64,000 nt of DNA from positions 456,045 through 520,044 of the forward strand of contig NZ_VDES01000003.1 of assembly GCF_013607875.1 (NCBI RefSeq), written 5' to 3'. Below the pieces are notes generated by a model. The model had not been told where the DNA came from, searched no databases, and was given only the letters and a program-made list of their open reading frames with translations. This DNA comes from Blastomonas ursincola. GTDB lineage: Bacteria; Pseudomonadota; Alphaproteobacteria; Sphingomonadales; Sphingomonadaceae. This document shows positions 50,602 to 59,360 of the stretch, piece after piece. Positions within the stretch are counted from its first letter, which is position 1. Each line of letters begins with the position of its first letter. Made by a program: the position numbers and the translations under genes.

Positions 50602-51563
50602 ACGGGGTGCCTTTGACCGGTGTCGACAGTGCGATCCGGGTGCAGCGAGATGCCGGAAGCATCCCGGATCGTCTCGCTGGTGGCGTGGCGCCCATCGTGC
50701 GACCAACCCGGCGGCTTCCATAGATAGCGTAGCCGATCGCGCCAGTTCGGCGCGTTGCGCATGCGTCCGATCAACCACGCCACGCCGCTCGTCTGGATAG
50801 CCCAGATGTGATAGCTGCGCAGTGGCTCGACCAAGCCGTAGTGCGGCTCCTCCTCCTCGCGCTGATAGGTGCCGAACATGCGATCCCACAGGATCAGCAC
50901 CTGGCCATAATTGCGATCGAGATATTTCGCGTCGCTGCCGTGATGGACCCGGTGGTTCGAAGGCGTGGCAAGGACATGCTCGAGCGGCCCCATGCGATCG
51001 ACGAGCCGGGTATGATTGAAGATGCCCCAGAGATTGCCGAAGAACTTGGCGGTCACGAGCATCGCCAGCGGCAGGCCGAGCAGTGCGAGCACGAGATAGG
51101 CCGGTTGCATCAGCCCGCCGAGCGCGAACACGTTGCCGCGCTGCGCCACTAACAAGTTCATCTCGTTGCTCGAATGATGCGTGTGATGGACAGCCCAGAA
51201 CAGACCGGTGCGATGCGCGATGCGGTGATCGAAGTAGTAGGCGAGGTCGTTGAGCACAAAGGCCAGCACCCAGCCCCACCAGACCAGCGGGATGGTGAAC
51301 AGCCGCAGGTTCTCGAACAGCAGCAGGTAGACGGTTACGAAAAGCACCGCGCCGATCAACGCATCAAAACCCGCCGATACGACGCCATTCAGGATGTTAG
51401 CGCGGGCATCGGCTTCGTTCCACTTATGGCGGTCCTGGAACAGATAGAGCGCGCGTTCGATCAGCATCGCGCTTACGTAGAAAGCCAACATGTAAGTGAA
51501 GCCCTGACCGGACATCTGCGCCTCGACCAAGGTCGTCATCGTCTGTGCAATCCGCTCGATCAT
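50598..51563 (-). CDS. Fatty acid hydroxylase/sterol desaturase family protein
   Basis: 321 residues, integral-membrane di-iron enzyme. The histidine clusters are HRIAH (113-117), HHTHH (126-130), H184 and NHRVHH (203-208), between several hydrophobic helices. The family hydroxylates or desaturates lipids, sterols and ether lipids. It is the first gene of the leftward operon, divergent from the TetR gene by 115 nt. Together with the dehalogenase it suggests oxidation of a hydrophobic, possibly halogenated compound. Confidence 0.87.
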   Translation of the reverse strand: MIERIAQTMTTLVEAQMSGQGFTYMLAFYVSAMLIERALYLFQDRHKWNEADARANILNGVVSAGFDALIGAVLFVTVYLLLFENLRLFTIPLVWWGWVLAFVLNDLAYYFDHRIAHRTGLFWAVHHTHHSSNEMNLLVAQRGNVFALGGLMQPAYLVLALLGLPLAMLVTAKFFGNLWGIFNHTRLVDRMGPLEHVLATPSNHRVHHGSDAKYLDRNYGQVLILWDRMFGTYQREEEEPHYGLVEPLRSYHIWAIQTSGVAWLIGRMRNAPNWRDRLRYLWKPPGWSHDGRHATSETIRDASGISLHPDRTVDTGQRHPV

Positions 51564-51618
51564 GCAACTCTCCGACCGGACGGGAAAGCCGCCCGGCGTT
51601 GCGCAATCTGCTGTTCAC

Positions 51619-51632
51619 TGACAGACTTGTCA
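51619..51632. promoter_or_regulatory. Palindrome TGACA-N4-TGTCA, likely TetR operator
   Basis: A perfect 14-bp inverted repeat (TGACAGACTTGTCA) in the 115-nt gap between the divergent hydroxylase and TetR genes, the expected place for autoregulated control of both. The gap is AT-richer than the flanking genes. Binding is inferred from position and symmetry. Confidence 0.55.
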
Positions 51633-51678
51633 ATCAATCTATCTTGCCTTTGCTCGCTCGGCGCACGATGAATTAGCA

Positions 51679-52320
51679 ATGCAAAGCGCTGTTCCCAACA
51701 AGCCAGTCGGCACCGTCCGCGAGACCCAGCGGCTCGCGACGAAATCGACGATTCTCGATGTCGCGATCGAGCATTTCGCGGCGCGCGGTTTCGAGGGTTC
51801 CAGCCTTCCCGACATTGCGAAGGACTGCGGTTCGCGTGTTTCGCTGATCCTCTACCACTTCGGCTCGAAGCTCGGTTTGTGGGAAGCCTGTATAGCCAGC
51901 GTGTACGACGCAGTCGAAAGGAAGATCGACGCCGCCGCTCCGCAGATTGCAGCGGCCAGCGGCATTGAACGTCTGCAAATTGCGATTGCAACTTACATCC
52001 GCGCCACCGCCGCCTATCCAGCCTTTCACCGTTTGCTGTTTCAAGAAGCGATGCAGGACTCCGACCGGCTGTCTTGGCTCGTGGAGCATCACCAACGCGC
52101 GATTAGTGACCGGATGGTCGCGCTGATCGAGGAGGCGAAGATGGCAAAGTTGTTGCCCGCCGATGCATCGTCGATGCACTTGAAATTCGTGCTCAGCGGC
52201 ATGTTCGCGCTGCCGATCGCGTTTGCACCAGAGTATCGCCTGCTCGCCCGTGAGGAACCGATCGATGACACCTTCATCGACCGGCACATCGCCCTATGCC
52301 TGCGTCTGATCGTGGGCTGA
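51679..52320 (+). CDS. TetR-family transcriptional regulator
   Basis: 213 residues. The N-terminal HTH (about 20-66: STILDVAIEHFAARGFEGSSLPDIAKDCG, then LILYHFGSKLGLW) is typical of TetR proteins; the C-terminal helical domain contains FQEAMQDSDRLSWL. It probably represses the divergent hydroxylase-dehalogenase-SnoaL operon and itself, using the palindrome at 51619. The inducer is presumably the substrate of that operon. Confidence 0.9.
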   Translation: MQSAVPNKPVGTVRETQRLATKSTILDVAIEHFAARGFEGSSLPDIAKDCGSRVSLILYHFGSKLGLWEACIASVYDAVERKIDAAAPQIAAASGIERLQIAIATYIRATAAYPAFHRLLFQEAMQDSDRLSWLVEHHQRAISDRMVALIEEAKMAKLLPADASSMHLKFVLSGMFALPIAFAPEYRLLAREEPIDDTFIDRHIALCLRLIVG

Positions 52321-52333
52321 GCGTAGCCGCGCG

Positions 52334-52708
52334 TCACCGCACGCAGGTGATGTAACGGAACGTGGTCGCCCAAGGATGGGTGACGAGCGCGCCGGTCAAC
52401 TGGATAGTTGTTCCCTGGCCGCCTTCGTGGGGTGCGTCGGTGGCTTCGGCAAACCCTCGAGCGCGGCAGTAATCGTTCGCCACCGTCATGCCGCATCGGC
52501 CCCGGACAAGACCGTCGACGCCGACGTCGCTGGGACAGATGTCGAGCGGGTACCCGTCGAGTTCGGGGGCGTCGAACGTGCGGACCGAACCCCGTCTGCG
52601 GCCAAACTCGCGGTGATTCTGGCGCTCGTAACGTTGGACAGGCGTATACGCGATCAGGGGGCCCGGCGAAAGCGAAAGTCCAGCAATTGCGGCAAGCAGA
52701 ACAGACAT
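52334..52708 (-). CDS. Small secreted Cys-containing hypothetical protein
   Basis: 124 residues; GGAG precedes the ATG at 52708. A signal peptide (MSVLLAAIAGLSLSPGPLIA) is followed by a mature part with four or so cysteines (DICPSD, GRCGM, DYCRARGF, YITCVR), probably forming disulfides in the periplasm. The arrangement C...C...DYCRARGF...C recalls small sphingomonad exported proteins of unknown role. Convergent with the TetR gene, 13 nt away. Nothing more can be said of function. Confidence 0.6.
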   Translation of the reverse strand: MSVLLAAIAGLSLSPGPLIAYTPVQRYERQNHREFGRRRGSVRTFDAPELDGYPLDICPSDVGVDGLVRGRCGMTVANDYCRARGFAEATDAPHEGGQGTTIQLTGALVTHPWATTFRYITCVR

Positions 52709-52857
52709 CGACTGGTACTCCGTTAACTACTTGTGCTCACCCTTGCAGATCTTGGCTGAACATCGGCCGGCCTGAATATTCACGTGGCGTTGGTCAGAGC
52801 TCTCGGGCGTCCTGGCCGGGCGACCGGACAGCGCGCTTCCGGCGGGTTCAGCAGCGT

Positions 52858-54078
52858 TCATTTCCGGAACGGCTTGAACTTAAGGTCGACCCATGATCGC
52901 AGAGCCCATTCGTCGGGCCCGTACCGGAACCACTTCCGCCACAGAATGAAGAACCCGACTAGCGCCGCATAGGTCACCGCACCGATGCCGAGGCATTCGA
53001 GCGGTGAAACTTGACCGTAGAGCGCCAAGCCCCATCCGCCGAACACGAAGCTGAGCAAGACCGAGTGAAACAGGTAGCCGGTGAGCGTCATTTGGCCCGC
53101 GGTTGCGAGGAGTGTGTTGATAGGATGGTTGGGTGCCTTATCAGCCGCCCGCATGATCAGCAGGCCATAGCCCGCCGCTAGGACAGGGGCACCCAGCGAT
53201 CGGACCATCGCCGCCAGAAACACACCAACCGGAGCGCCGTCCGCGGGCGGTTGATAGGTAACAGGAAACCAAACGAAGCTCGCAATGCTCGCGAAGAGCC
53301 CGGAGGCAAGTAGCGACCATCCGAGGATAGGGCTGGCGCGATGAAGCGGTCGCCCCGGAAAGCGACCGGACTTTGCGAGGCCGAGGCCCGCGAGGAACAT
53401 GGACAAGGCGGCGGGCCCGTTGAACACGAGAATGAAGGGCTGTCCGATCCAGATATCTTCGTTCAGTCGGAATCTCACGGCGTCCCAGAACCCACCGAGG
53501 TAGGCGGCGTTCGCCCGAGACAGCGTATCCCCTTGATCGATCGTCACGGCCGTGAGAGCGGCCGCCTGTGCGAAGGCGGCCAGGGCATAGGCAGCAAGGC
53601 TGAGGGCAATCAGCGTGCGCGGGCCAAGATCGCGCGCAAACCACAGCAGAATGCCGAGCGCGGCGTAGAGCATCAGAATGTCGCCGATGAAAAAGAAGAC
53701 GGCGTGGAGCATCCCAAAGGCCAACAAGCCCAAGAGGCGTCTCGCGAATCTTGGTCCGCTTGCGCGGCCGGCTTTCGAATCGGCCCCGATCGAGGTGGCG
53801 AAACCGAAGCCGAACAGGAAAGAGAAGATCAGGAAGAATTTGCCGATGGCGAGCGCCGACAGTGCGGAGAACGCGATCTGATCGGCGAGGCTTGTGATCG
53901 CCGGCCCCTCGTAGATTGGGTAGGCGAAGAACGGCACGTTGACGAGGATGATACCGAACAGGGCGAAGCCGCGAAGCGCATCGACGGCGCGATCCCGTTG
54001 GGGCGGCGCAGCTGTCGGCGAACTCTGCCGCGTCACCTCCTCGGCGGGGCCAGGTGCCGGATACCCGGACACGATCAT
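52858..54078 (-). CDS. DUF418 family membrane protein
   Basis: 406 residues from the ATG at 54078, which overlaps the CPBP stop (ATGA). The N-terminal RDRAVDALRGFALFGIILVNV is the DUF1624/DUF418 acyltransferase-3-like opening; about eight to ten hydrophobic helices follow. The C-terminal DUF418 domain contains GQMTLTGYLFHSVLL and ends ALRSWVDLKFKPFRK. The family is thought to modify or transport envelope or natural-product molecules, without a settled function. Last gene of the efflux/envelope operon. Confidence 0.85.
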   Translation of the reverse strand: MIVSGYPAPGPAEEVTRQSSPTAAPPQRDRAVDALRGFALFGIILVNVPFFAYPIYEGPAITSLADQIAFSALSALAIGKFFLIFSFLFGFGFATSIGADSKAGRASGPRFARRLLGLLAFGMLHAVFFFIGDILMLYAALGILLWFARDLGPRTLIALSLAAYALAAFAQAAALTAVTIDQGDTLSRANAAYLGGFWDAVRFRLNEDIWIGQPFILVFNGPAALSMFLAGLGLAKSGRFPGRPLHRASPILGWSLLASGLFASIASFVWFPVTYQPPADGAPVGVFLAAMVRSLGAPVLAAGYGLLIMRAADKAPNHPINTLLATAGQMTLTGYLFHSVLLSFVFGGWGLALYGQVSPLECLGIGAVTYAALVGFFILWRKWFRYGPDEWALRSWVDLKFKPFRK

Positions 54079-54863
54079 GCCAGCCCACCAGAAAGGCTCG
54101 CTGCGATCAGGTGCGTCAGCGCATGTGAGAGCATCGCTGCTTCCAAACCGTAACGGGCGAACAGCCAACCGAAACCGAAACCGATGATCGCGTTCAGAGC
54201 GAGGACCGTTGCGATCAGCGTCATCGGCGGCGCGTCGAACAGGCTGAACAAGAGCGGCAGGTGGCCGAGCGCAAACAGGAATGCGGCCAGCGCTGCGCCT
54301 GACCAGTAAACCCACGTCGCCGGGGCGCCTCTGCGCCGGGCGATACGGGCGATCAGCCAGACGAACAGGGTCATAAGGCCCCAGCGGCTGATGATCTCTT
54401 CGACAAGGCCCCCGTACAGGACGCGCGTGACCAATGGCGGCTGAAACGCTTCGAGCGTCGCTCGGCCTTCGCCGCTCAGCCCGGCCGTGAACGTGGCCAA
54501 GTTTTGCTCATAGCCGTAGAGCAGTCCGGCGGCGACGATGGCGACGATTAGTGATGCCGTTCCAAGAGCGCGCAGTTGCGGTGCCGATCGTGCCTCCAAC
54601 CTCAGTCGCCCGGCTAGGATCGGTGCGTCCAGCCCCACCTTGGGGCCGAGCAGCAGGCCGACCAGCAAGGCGCCCGCGGTCAAGATTGCGGGTTGAACTA
54701 TGGCGAGCACCCGAACCGTCATGGTGGGCAGAGGCAGCGGCATGATGCGCTCGACGGGGGCCGCCAGCAGCGAGGCCAGCCCTATCACCGCCAAGGCACC
54801 GAGGCCCAGAAGACGACGGCGCGGACTAGCAGGCGCGCCCGGAGCGGATGAGACTGTGGTCAA
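54075..54863 (-). CDS. CPBP-family intramembrane glutamic protease
   Basis: 262 residues with a TTG start at 54863, chosen because AAAGGAG lies 7 nt before it; no ATG fits. Motif 1 is EEIISR (155-160), motif 2 has H201 in FALGHLP and motif 3 has H247/H251 in SHALTHL, the catalytic set of ABI/CPBP (Rce1-like) proteases. About seven hydrophobic helices. In bacteria such proteins often give self-immunity to bacteriocins or process prenylated or lipidated proteins. Overlaps DUF418 by 4 nt. Confidence 0.85.
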   Translation of the reverse strand: MTTVSSAPGAPASPRRRLLGLGALAVIGLASLLAAPVERIMPLPLPTMTVRVLAIVQPAILTAGALLVGLLLGPKVGLDAPILAGRLRLEARSAPQLRALGTASLIVAIVAAGLLYGYEQNLATFTAGLSGEGRATLEAFQPPLVTRVLYGGLVEEIISRWGLMTLFVWLIARIARRRGAPATWVYWSGAALAAFLFALGHLPLLFSLFDAPPMTLIATVLALNAIIGFGFGWLFARYGLEAAMLSHALTHLIAASLSGGLA

Positions 54864-54915
54864 AAGGCCTCTCCTTTGCGAGCCTTGATTTGGGGAATGG
54901 TGCGGGCGACCGGCG

Positions 54916-56253
54916 TCATCGGTCGACGCCCTCAAGACGGAAGCGGCAGGCGCCGTCTTCACGCCAGGTCGATCTTGAGCTTCCGGCCAGACGACCCGAC
55001 GCTGCCAACGCTTCGCGGTAGGTGTCCAAGGCGTCGTCGAGAGAGCGGTCCCAGCCATGAGCTCGGCTCGCCGCCTGCGCCGCGCTTGCCATGTTCTGTC
55101 GTCGCGCACGGCTTTCGATCAGCTCGTGGACCGCCGCAACATAGGCGGCCACACGCGTCGGCGGGCAGAGAAGGCCCGTCTCGCCGTCTCGGACCAAATG
55201 CCGGGCGCTCGGGGTGTCTGCGCTGACGATGGCGACACCGGCCGCCATCGCCTCGAGCACGACGTTGCCGAACGCCTCGGTCCTGCTCGGCATAATCATG
55301 ATGTCGGCCGAGGCCACCGCCCGACCAAGCGCCAAACCGGTCAGGTGCCCAGTGAATACCGCGTCTGGGAGCTCGTCTTCCAAGCGCGCGCGCGCCGGTC
55401 CCTCGCCGACGATCAACGGTCTGATCGGTCGGCCGCTTGCAACAAGCGCCCGGACTGTCTCGATAAAGATGTCGATGCCCTTTTCGAGCACCAGGCGGCT
55501 GAAGAACATGACGACAGGGTCGTCGTGATCGTACCCTTGTTCTCTTCTCCAGACTGGATCGCGCTGGTTTGGATTGAAGACCGTGTGGTCGACCCCGCGG
55601 CTCCACAGCCGCACCCGGCCGTCGGATCGGCCGACCGTCATCTCGTCGAGCAAGTGCCGGGTCGGCACGAGAAGATAGTCGCTGAGCGCATAGAAGCGCG
55701 CCAGATGCCTGGCTGCGAGCGGCCGCGCCCAGCGCAGTCCGTAGTATTCGAGATAAGTCTCGAACCGCGTGTGAAGGCTGGTGATCAGCGGGACCGAGCG
55801 CGATCTGGCCCAGCGGCCAGCGGCGCTCCCGAGCAGATCCGGAGCGGAAAGATGGACGATATCGGGCGCGAACGCCGCGAGGTCTGCTCGAACGTGCTTC
55901 GGCAGGCCGAGCGCGAGCCGGTATTCGCTGCGGCCTGGGATCGGGATCGAAGGCACCGAGACGAGCTGCCCCTCCGGTTCGAACGCTGCCGTCGGCCCGG
56001 TCGGCGAATACACGCGCACCTGCGCACCGAGCCGTTGCCGCAGATGACGAACCAGACGGTTCAAGGCCTGGTTCGCGCCGTCACGCAGGTAATTGTAGTT
56101 GCCGGAGAACAGCGCCACACGGGGTGGGCGCTCCAAGGCTGGTTTCCCGGCAGTGAAATCGCAGTCGCGGAAACCCCACTCCGTCCTGAGACGCAGACTC
56201 TCGCTGTCATACCCCTGAGCCAATGACATTGGACACGGCCTGGCGACGGACAT
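54916..56253 (-). CDS. GT4-family glycosyltransferase
   Basis: 445 residues, GT-B fold. N-terminal acceptor domain with GNYNYLRDGANQALNRLV and SLHTRFETYL; C-terminal nucleotide-sugar domain with FFSRLVLEKGID, VGEGPAR and the E-x7-E motif in PSRTEAFGNVVLEAMA. It resembles MgtA/SQD2-type enzymes that glycosylate diacylglycerol or carotenoid-like lipids. The ATG shares one base with the RND stop (TGATG), so translation is coupled. A sugar donor cannot be inferred. Confidence 0.87.
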   Translation of the reverse strand: MSVARPCPMSLAQGYDSESLRLRTEWGFRDCDFTAGKPALERPPRVALFSGNYNYLRDGANQALNRLVRHLRQRLGAQVRVYSPTGPTAAFEPEGQLVSVPSIPIPGRSEYRLALGLPKHVRADLAAFAPDIVHLSAPDLLGSAAGRWARSRSVPLITSLHTRFETYLEYYGLRWARPLAARHLARFYALSDYLLVPTRHLLDEMTVGRSDGRVRLWSRGVDHTVFNPNQRDPVWRREQGYDHDDPVVMFFSRLVLEKGIDIFIETVRALVASGRPIRPLIVGEGPARARLEDELPDAVFTGHLTGLALGRAVASADIMIMPSRTEAFGNVVLEAMAAGVAIVSADTPSARHLVRDGETGLLCPPTRVAAYVAAVHELIESRARRQNMASAAQAASRAHGWDRSLDDALDTYREALAASGRLAGSSRSTWREDGACRFRLEGVDR

Positions 56254-59200
56254 CAGAGCCTCCGCTCGATCAGCGGGCGCTCCGCCTGTTCTCGGTCCTC
56301 CGCGGTCACCGACGTGGTGCGTGCGAGCTTGCGGCTTGCCCAGCCGCGCAGATCGTCCATGTAGCTGAACACCACGGGCACGAAGATCAGGCTCAGGAGC
56401 GTCGAGGTGATCAGGCCGCCGATCACGGCGACGGCCATGGGCGCGCGGAACCCGGCGTCCGCGCCCGTGCTCAGCACGGCGGGCACCATGCCGGCGATCA
56501 TGGCGATGGTGGTCATTATGATCGGCCGGGCGCGGTCCGAGCCCGACTGCATCAGCGCATCATGGCGCGACATCCCCTCGCGGATCTTCTCGATCGCGAA
56601 TTCGACGAGTAGGATCGAATTCTTGGTCACGATCCCCATCAGCATCAGGATGCCGATGACGGCGGGCAGATCGAGCGCGGCGCCGTACAGCAGCAGCCCA
56701 CCGATGGCGCCGCCGATCGACAAGGGCAGCGCGGTGAGGATGGTGATCGGCTGCAGGAAATCCTTGAACAGGAGAACGAGGACGCCGAACACCATGAGGA
56801 TGCCGAACGCCATCGCCAGCCCGAACTTCTCGAACATCTCGGTCATGTATTCGGCGTCGCCATATTCAACCTGACGCACGCCTTCGGGGAGGTTCTGCAT
56901 CGAAGGCAGAGCTGTGATGTCGGCCAAAGCCGTGCCCAATGTCGCGCCCGCCAAGTCGGCATCGACCGAGACCCGGCGCTGCCGGTCGAAACGCTCGATC
57001 CGCGCCGGCCCGTCGCCAAAGCGCACGTCCGCGACCGCACTCAGCGGGACGGTCTCGCCGGCATCGGTGGGCACGCGAAGCGATCGTAGCGTTTCCAGAT
57101 CGCCGCGCTCGCTCGCTGGAAGCGAGACCCGGATCGGCACTTGGCGGTCGCCGAGGTTGAACCTGGCGGAGTTGGCATCGATGTCGCCGACCGTAGCGAT
57201 GCGCGCGACCGTGCCGATCGCGACCGGCGAAACGCCAGACCGGGCGGCCTCGTCCAAACGCGGGCGGATGAGCAGTTCCGGTCGGGGCAGTGGTTCGTTG
57301 ACCTGGACGTTGGCGATGCCGCCGACGCCGCGCATGTCGCTTTCCAGCGCCCGTGCCGCTTCGGCAAGTCGAACAGGATCGCCACCGACCAGGATGACCG
57401 AGATGTCGCGCGCGGCGCTCTCGCCCTGGAAGGAGAAGCGGATATCGTCGATTCGGCTAAGCGCCGGGCGCACCGCCTGCTCGAAGGCCTTCTGGCTGAG
57501 GTCGCGCTCCTTGGGCGGCTTCAGCCGAATGACGAGGCTGCCGCTGCCGACATCGCCGCCTCCGGCCGCATCGTCGGATCCGGCCGAAGCGAAAACCGAC
57601 AGCACTTCAGGACGCTGCCGCAGGTCGGTAGCGATCCGCTGAATGACCGTGTCGGTCTCGGCGAGCGGCGTGCCGGGGGGCAGCGAGACGTTGAGCTGCG
57701 ACAGGCTACGGTCGCCGGTCGGCAGGAAGCCCGACGGCAAGAGCGGGATCAGCATGACGGACCCGACCAGGAAGACCGCGCCGATCGCCATCGTAATGCC
57801 GCGATGCGCGAGCGCCCAGGTCAACCCGCCGAGGTAGCGGGCCTTCAGCCCTGACGGCTTCGGCGCCGCGTGCGGCTTAGACTTGGGCTGCATGATGTAG
57901 GCCGCCATCAGCGGCGTGACCAGACGGGCGACCAACAGCGAGGCAAGGACGGCGACGGCGACCGTGATGCCGAACTGCTCGAAATACTGGCCGACGACCC
58001 CACCGATGAAGCTGACCGGCAGGAAGATGGCGACGATGGTGGCGGTGATCGCCACGACGGCGAAGCCGATCGCGTCGGCGGCGTCAATCGCGGCCTGGAA
58101 CGGGCGCTTGCCCATATGAAGGTGGCGATCGATGTTCTCGATCTCGACGATGGCGTCGTCGACGAGGATGCCGATCACCAAGGTCAGTGCGAGCAGGGTG
58201 ATGCTGTTGAGCGTGTAGCCGAGGGCGGCCATCGCCGCGAAGGTCGGCAGGATCGAGAGCGGCAGGGCGACGGCGGCGATCAGGGTGGCGCGCCAGTCGC
58301 GCAGGAAGAAGAACACGACCACCACGGTAAGCAGCGCGCCTTCAAGCAGGGTGTGCATCGCCGCTTCGTAGCTCGACAGGGTGTAGTCGACCGTCGATAC
58401 GATCTCCTCCACTCCGACGTCTCGATGCTGGCGTTGGAGGTTCGCGATCGCCGCCTCGACGCCCTCGGCGACCACGGTATCGCTCGACCCCTTGGAGCGG
58501 AACACGGCAAAGCCGACGACCGGTTCACCGTTCAGCCGTGCGATCGATCGCACCTCGCTCGACCCATCGGTCACGGAAGCCACGTCCGACAGCGTCGCCC
58601 AACGGCCACCCGGCAGCGCGATCGGGGTCGCGGCCAGGTCCGCGACCGTGGCCGCGCTGCCCAATGTCCGGATCGCCTGCTCTCGGCCACCGACGCCGCC
58701 GCGCCCGCCGGGCACGTCGACGTTGACCTGCGCAAGCTGCGCGTTGATCTGATCGGCGGTCACGCCGAGCGCGTTCAGTCGGTCGGGCCGAAGTTCGACG
58801 CGCACCTCGCGATCGACGCCGCCCAGCCGCTGGACGCGCTGCACGCCGGCGACCCCGAGAATCTCCCGGCTGACGGTATCGTCGACGAACCAGGACAAAT
58901 CGACCGGCCCGCGCGTGGGGGACTTCACCGCGTAGTAGAGGATGGCCCCGCCCTCGACATCGAGGCGCGAGATTATCGGCTCTTCGATCGTCTGGGGCAG
59001 ATCCGACCGGATTTGCGAGACTGAATCGCGGACGTCGCTGGTGGCGCGGTCGGGGTCGACTTCGAGCTGGAACTCGACGGTCGTGACCGAGGCGCCGTCG
59101 GCCACGGTCGAGGTGATGTGGCGGATGCCGGAGAGGCCGGAGATCGCCCCTTCCACCCGGCGCGTCACCGAGGTCTCGAGTTCAGCTGGAGCGGCGCCGG

Positions 59201-59360
59201 CTTGCACGACCGTGACGGTGACGATGGGGAAGTCGACGCGCGGATTGGCGTTGATCGGCAGATTGAGGAAGCTCACCACACCGGCGAGCGTCAGGCACAG
59301 GAAAAGGACGATCGTCGGGATCGGACGGCGGATGGCCCAGGAGGAGAGCTGGAAGTTCAC
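56253..59360 (-). CDS. RND efflux permease (AcrB/MdtB-like)
   Basis: 1035 residues, full-length inner-membrane RND pump with two sets of helices and two large periplasmic loops. The proton-relay aspartates are D401-D402 in IGILVDDAIVEIEN; the TM11 region shows GIVTKNSILLVEF. It exports a hydrophobic compound using proton motive force together with the adaptor encoded 4 nt upstream and the NodT-type channel at 63129. Its substrate is unknown. Confidence 0.95.
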   Translation of the reverse strand: MNFQLSSWAIRRPIPTIVLFLCLTLAGVVSFLNLPINANPRVDFPIVTVTVVQAGAAPAELETSVTRRVEGAISGLSGIRHITSTVADGASVTTVEFQLEVDPDRATSDVRDSVSQIRSDLPQTIEEPIISRLDVEGGAILYYAVKSPTRGPVDLSWFVDDTVSREILGVAGVQRVQRLGGVDREVRVELRPDRLNALGVTADQINAQLAQVNVDVPGGRGGVGGREQAIRTLGSAATVADLAATPIALPGGRWATLSDVASVTDGSSEVRSIARLNGEPVVGFAVFRSKGSSDTVVAEGVEAAIANLQRQHRDVGVEEIVSTVDYTLSSYEAAMHTLLEGALLTVVVVFFFLRDWRATLIAAVALPLSILPTFAAMAALGYTLNSITLLALTLVIGILVDDAIVEIENIDRHLHMGKRPFQAAIDAADAIGFAVVAITATIVAIFLPVSFIGGVVGQYFEQFGITVAVAVLASLLVARLVTPLMAAYIMQPKSKPHAAPKPSGLKARYLGGLTWALAHRGITMAIGAVFLVGSVMLIPLLPSGFLPTGDRSLSQLNVSLPPGTPLAETDTVIQRIATDLRQRPEVLSVFASAGSDDAAGGGDVGSGSLVIRLKPPKERDLSQKAFEQAVRPALSRIDDIRFSFQGESAARDISVILVGGDPVRLAEAARALESDMRGVGGIANVQVNEPLPRPELLIRPRLDEAARSGVSPVAIGTVARIATVGDIDANSARFNLGDRQVPIRVSLPASERGDLETLRSLRVPTDAGETVPLSAVADVRFGDGPARIERFDRQRRVSVDADLAGATLGTALADITALPSMQNLPEGVRQVEYGDAEYMTEMFEKFGLAMAFGILMVFGVLVLLFKDFLQPITILTALPLSIGGAIGGLLLYGAALDLPAVIGILMLMGIVTKNSILLVEFAIEKIREGMSRHDALMQSGSDRARPIIMTTIAMIAGMVPAVLSTGADAGFRAPMAVAVIGGLITSTLLSLIFVPVVFSYMDDLRGWASRKLARTTSVTAEDREQAERPLIERRL

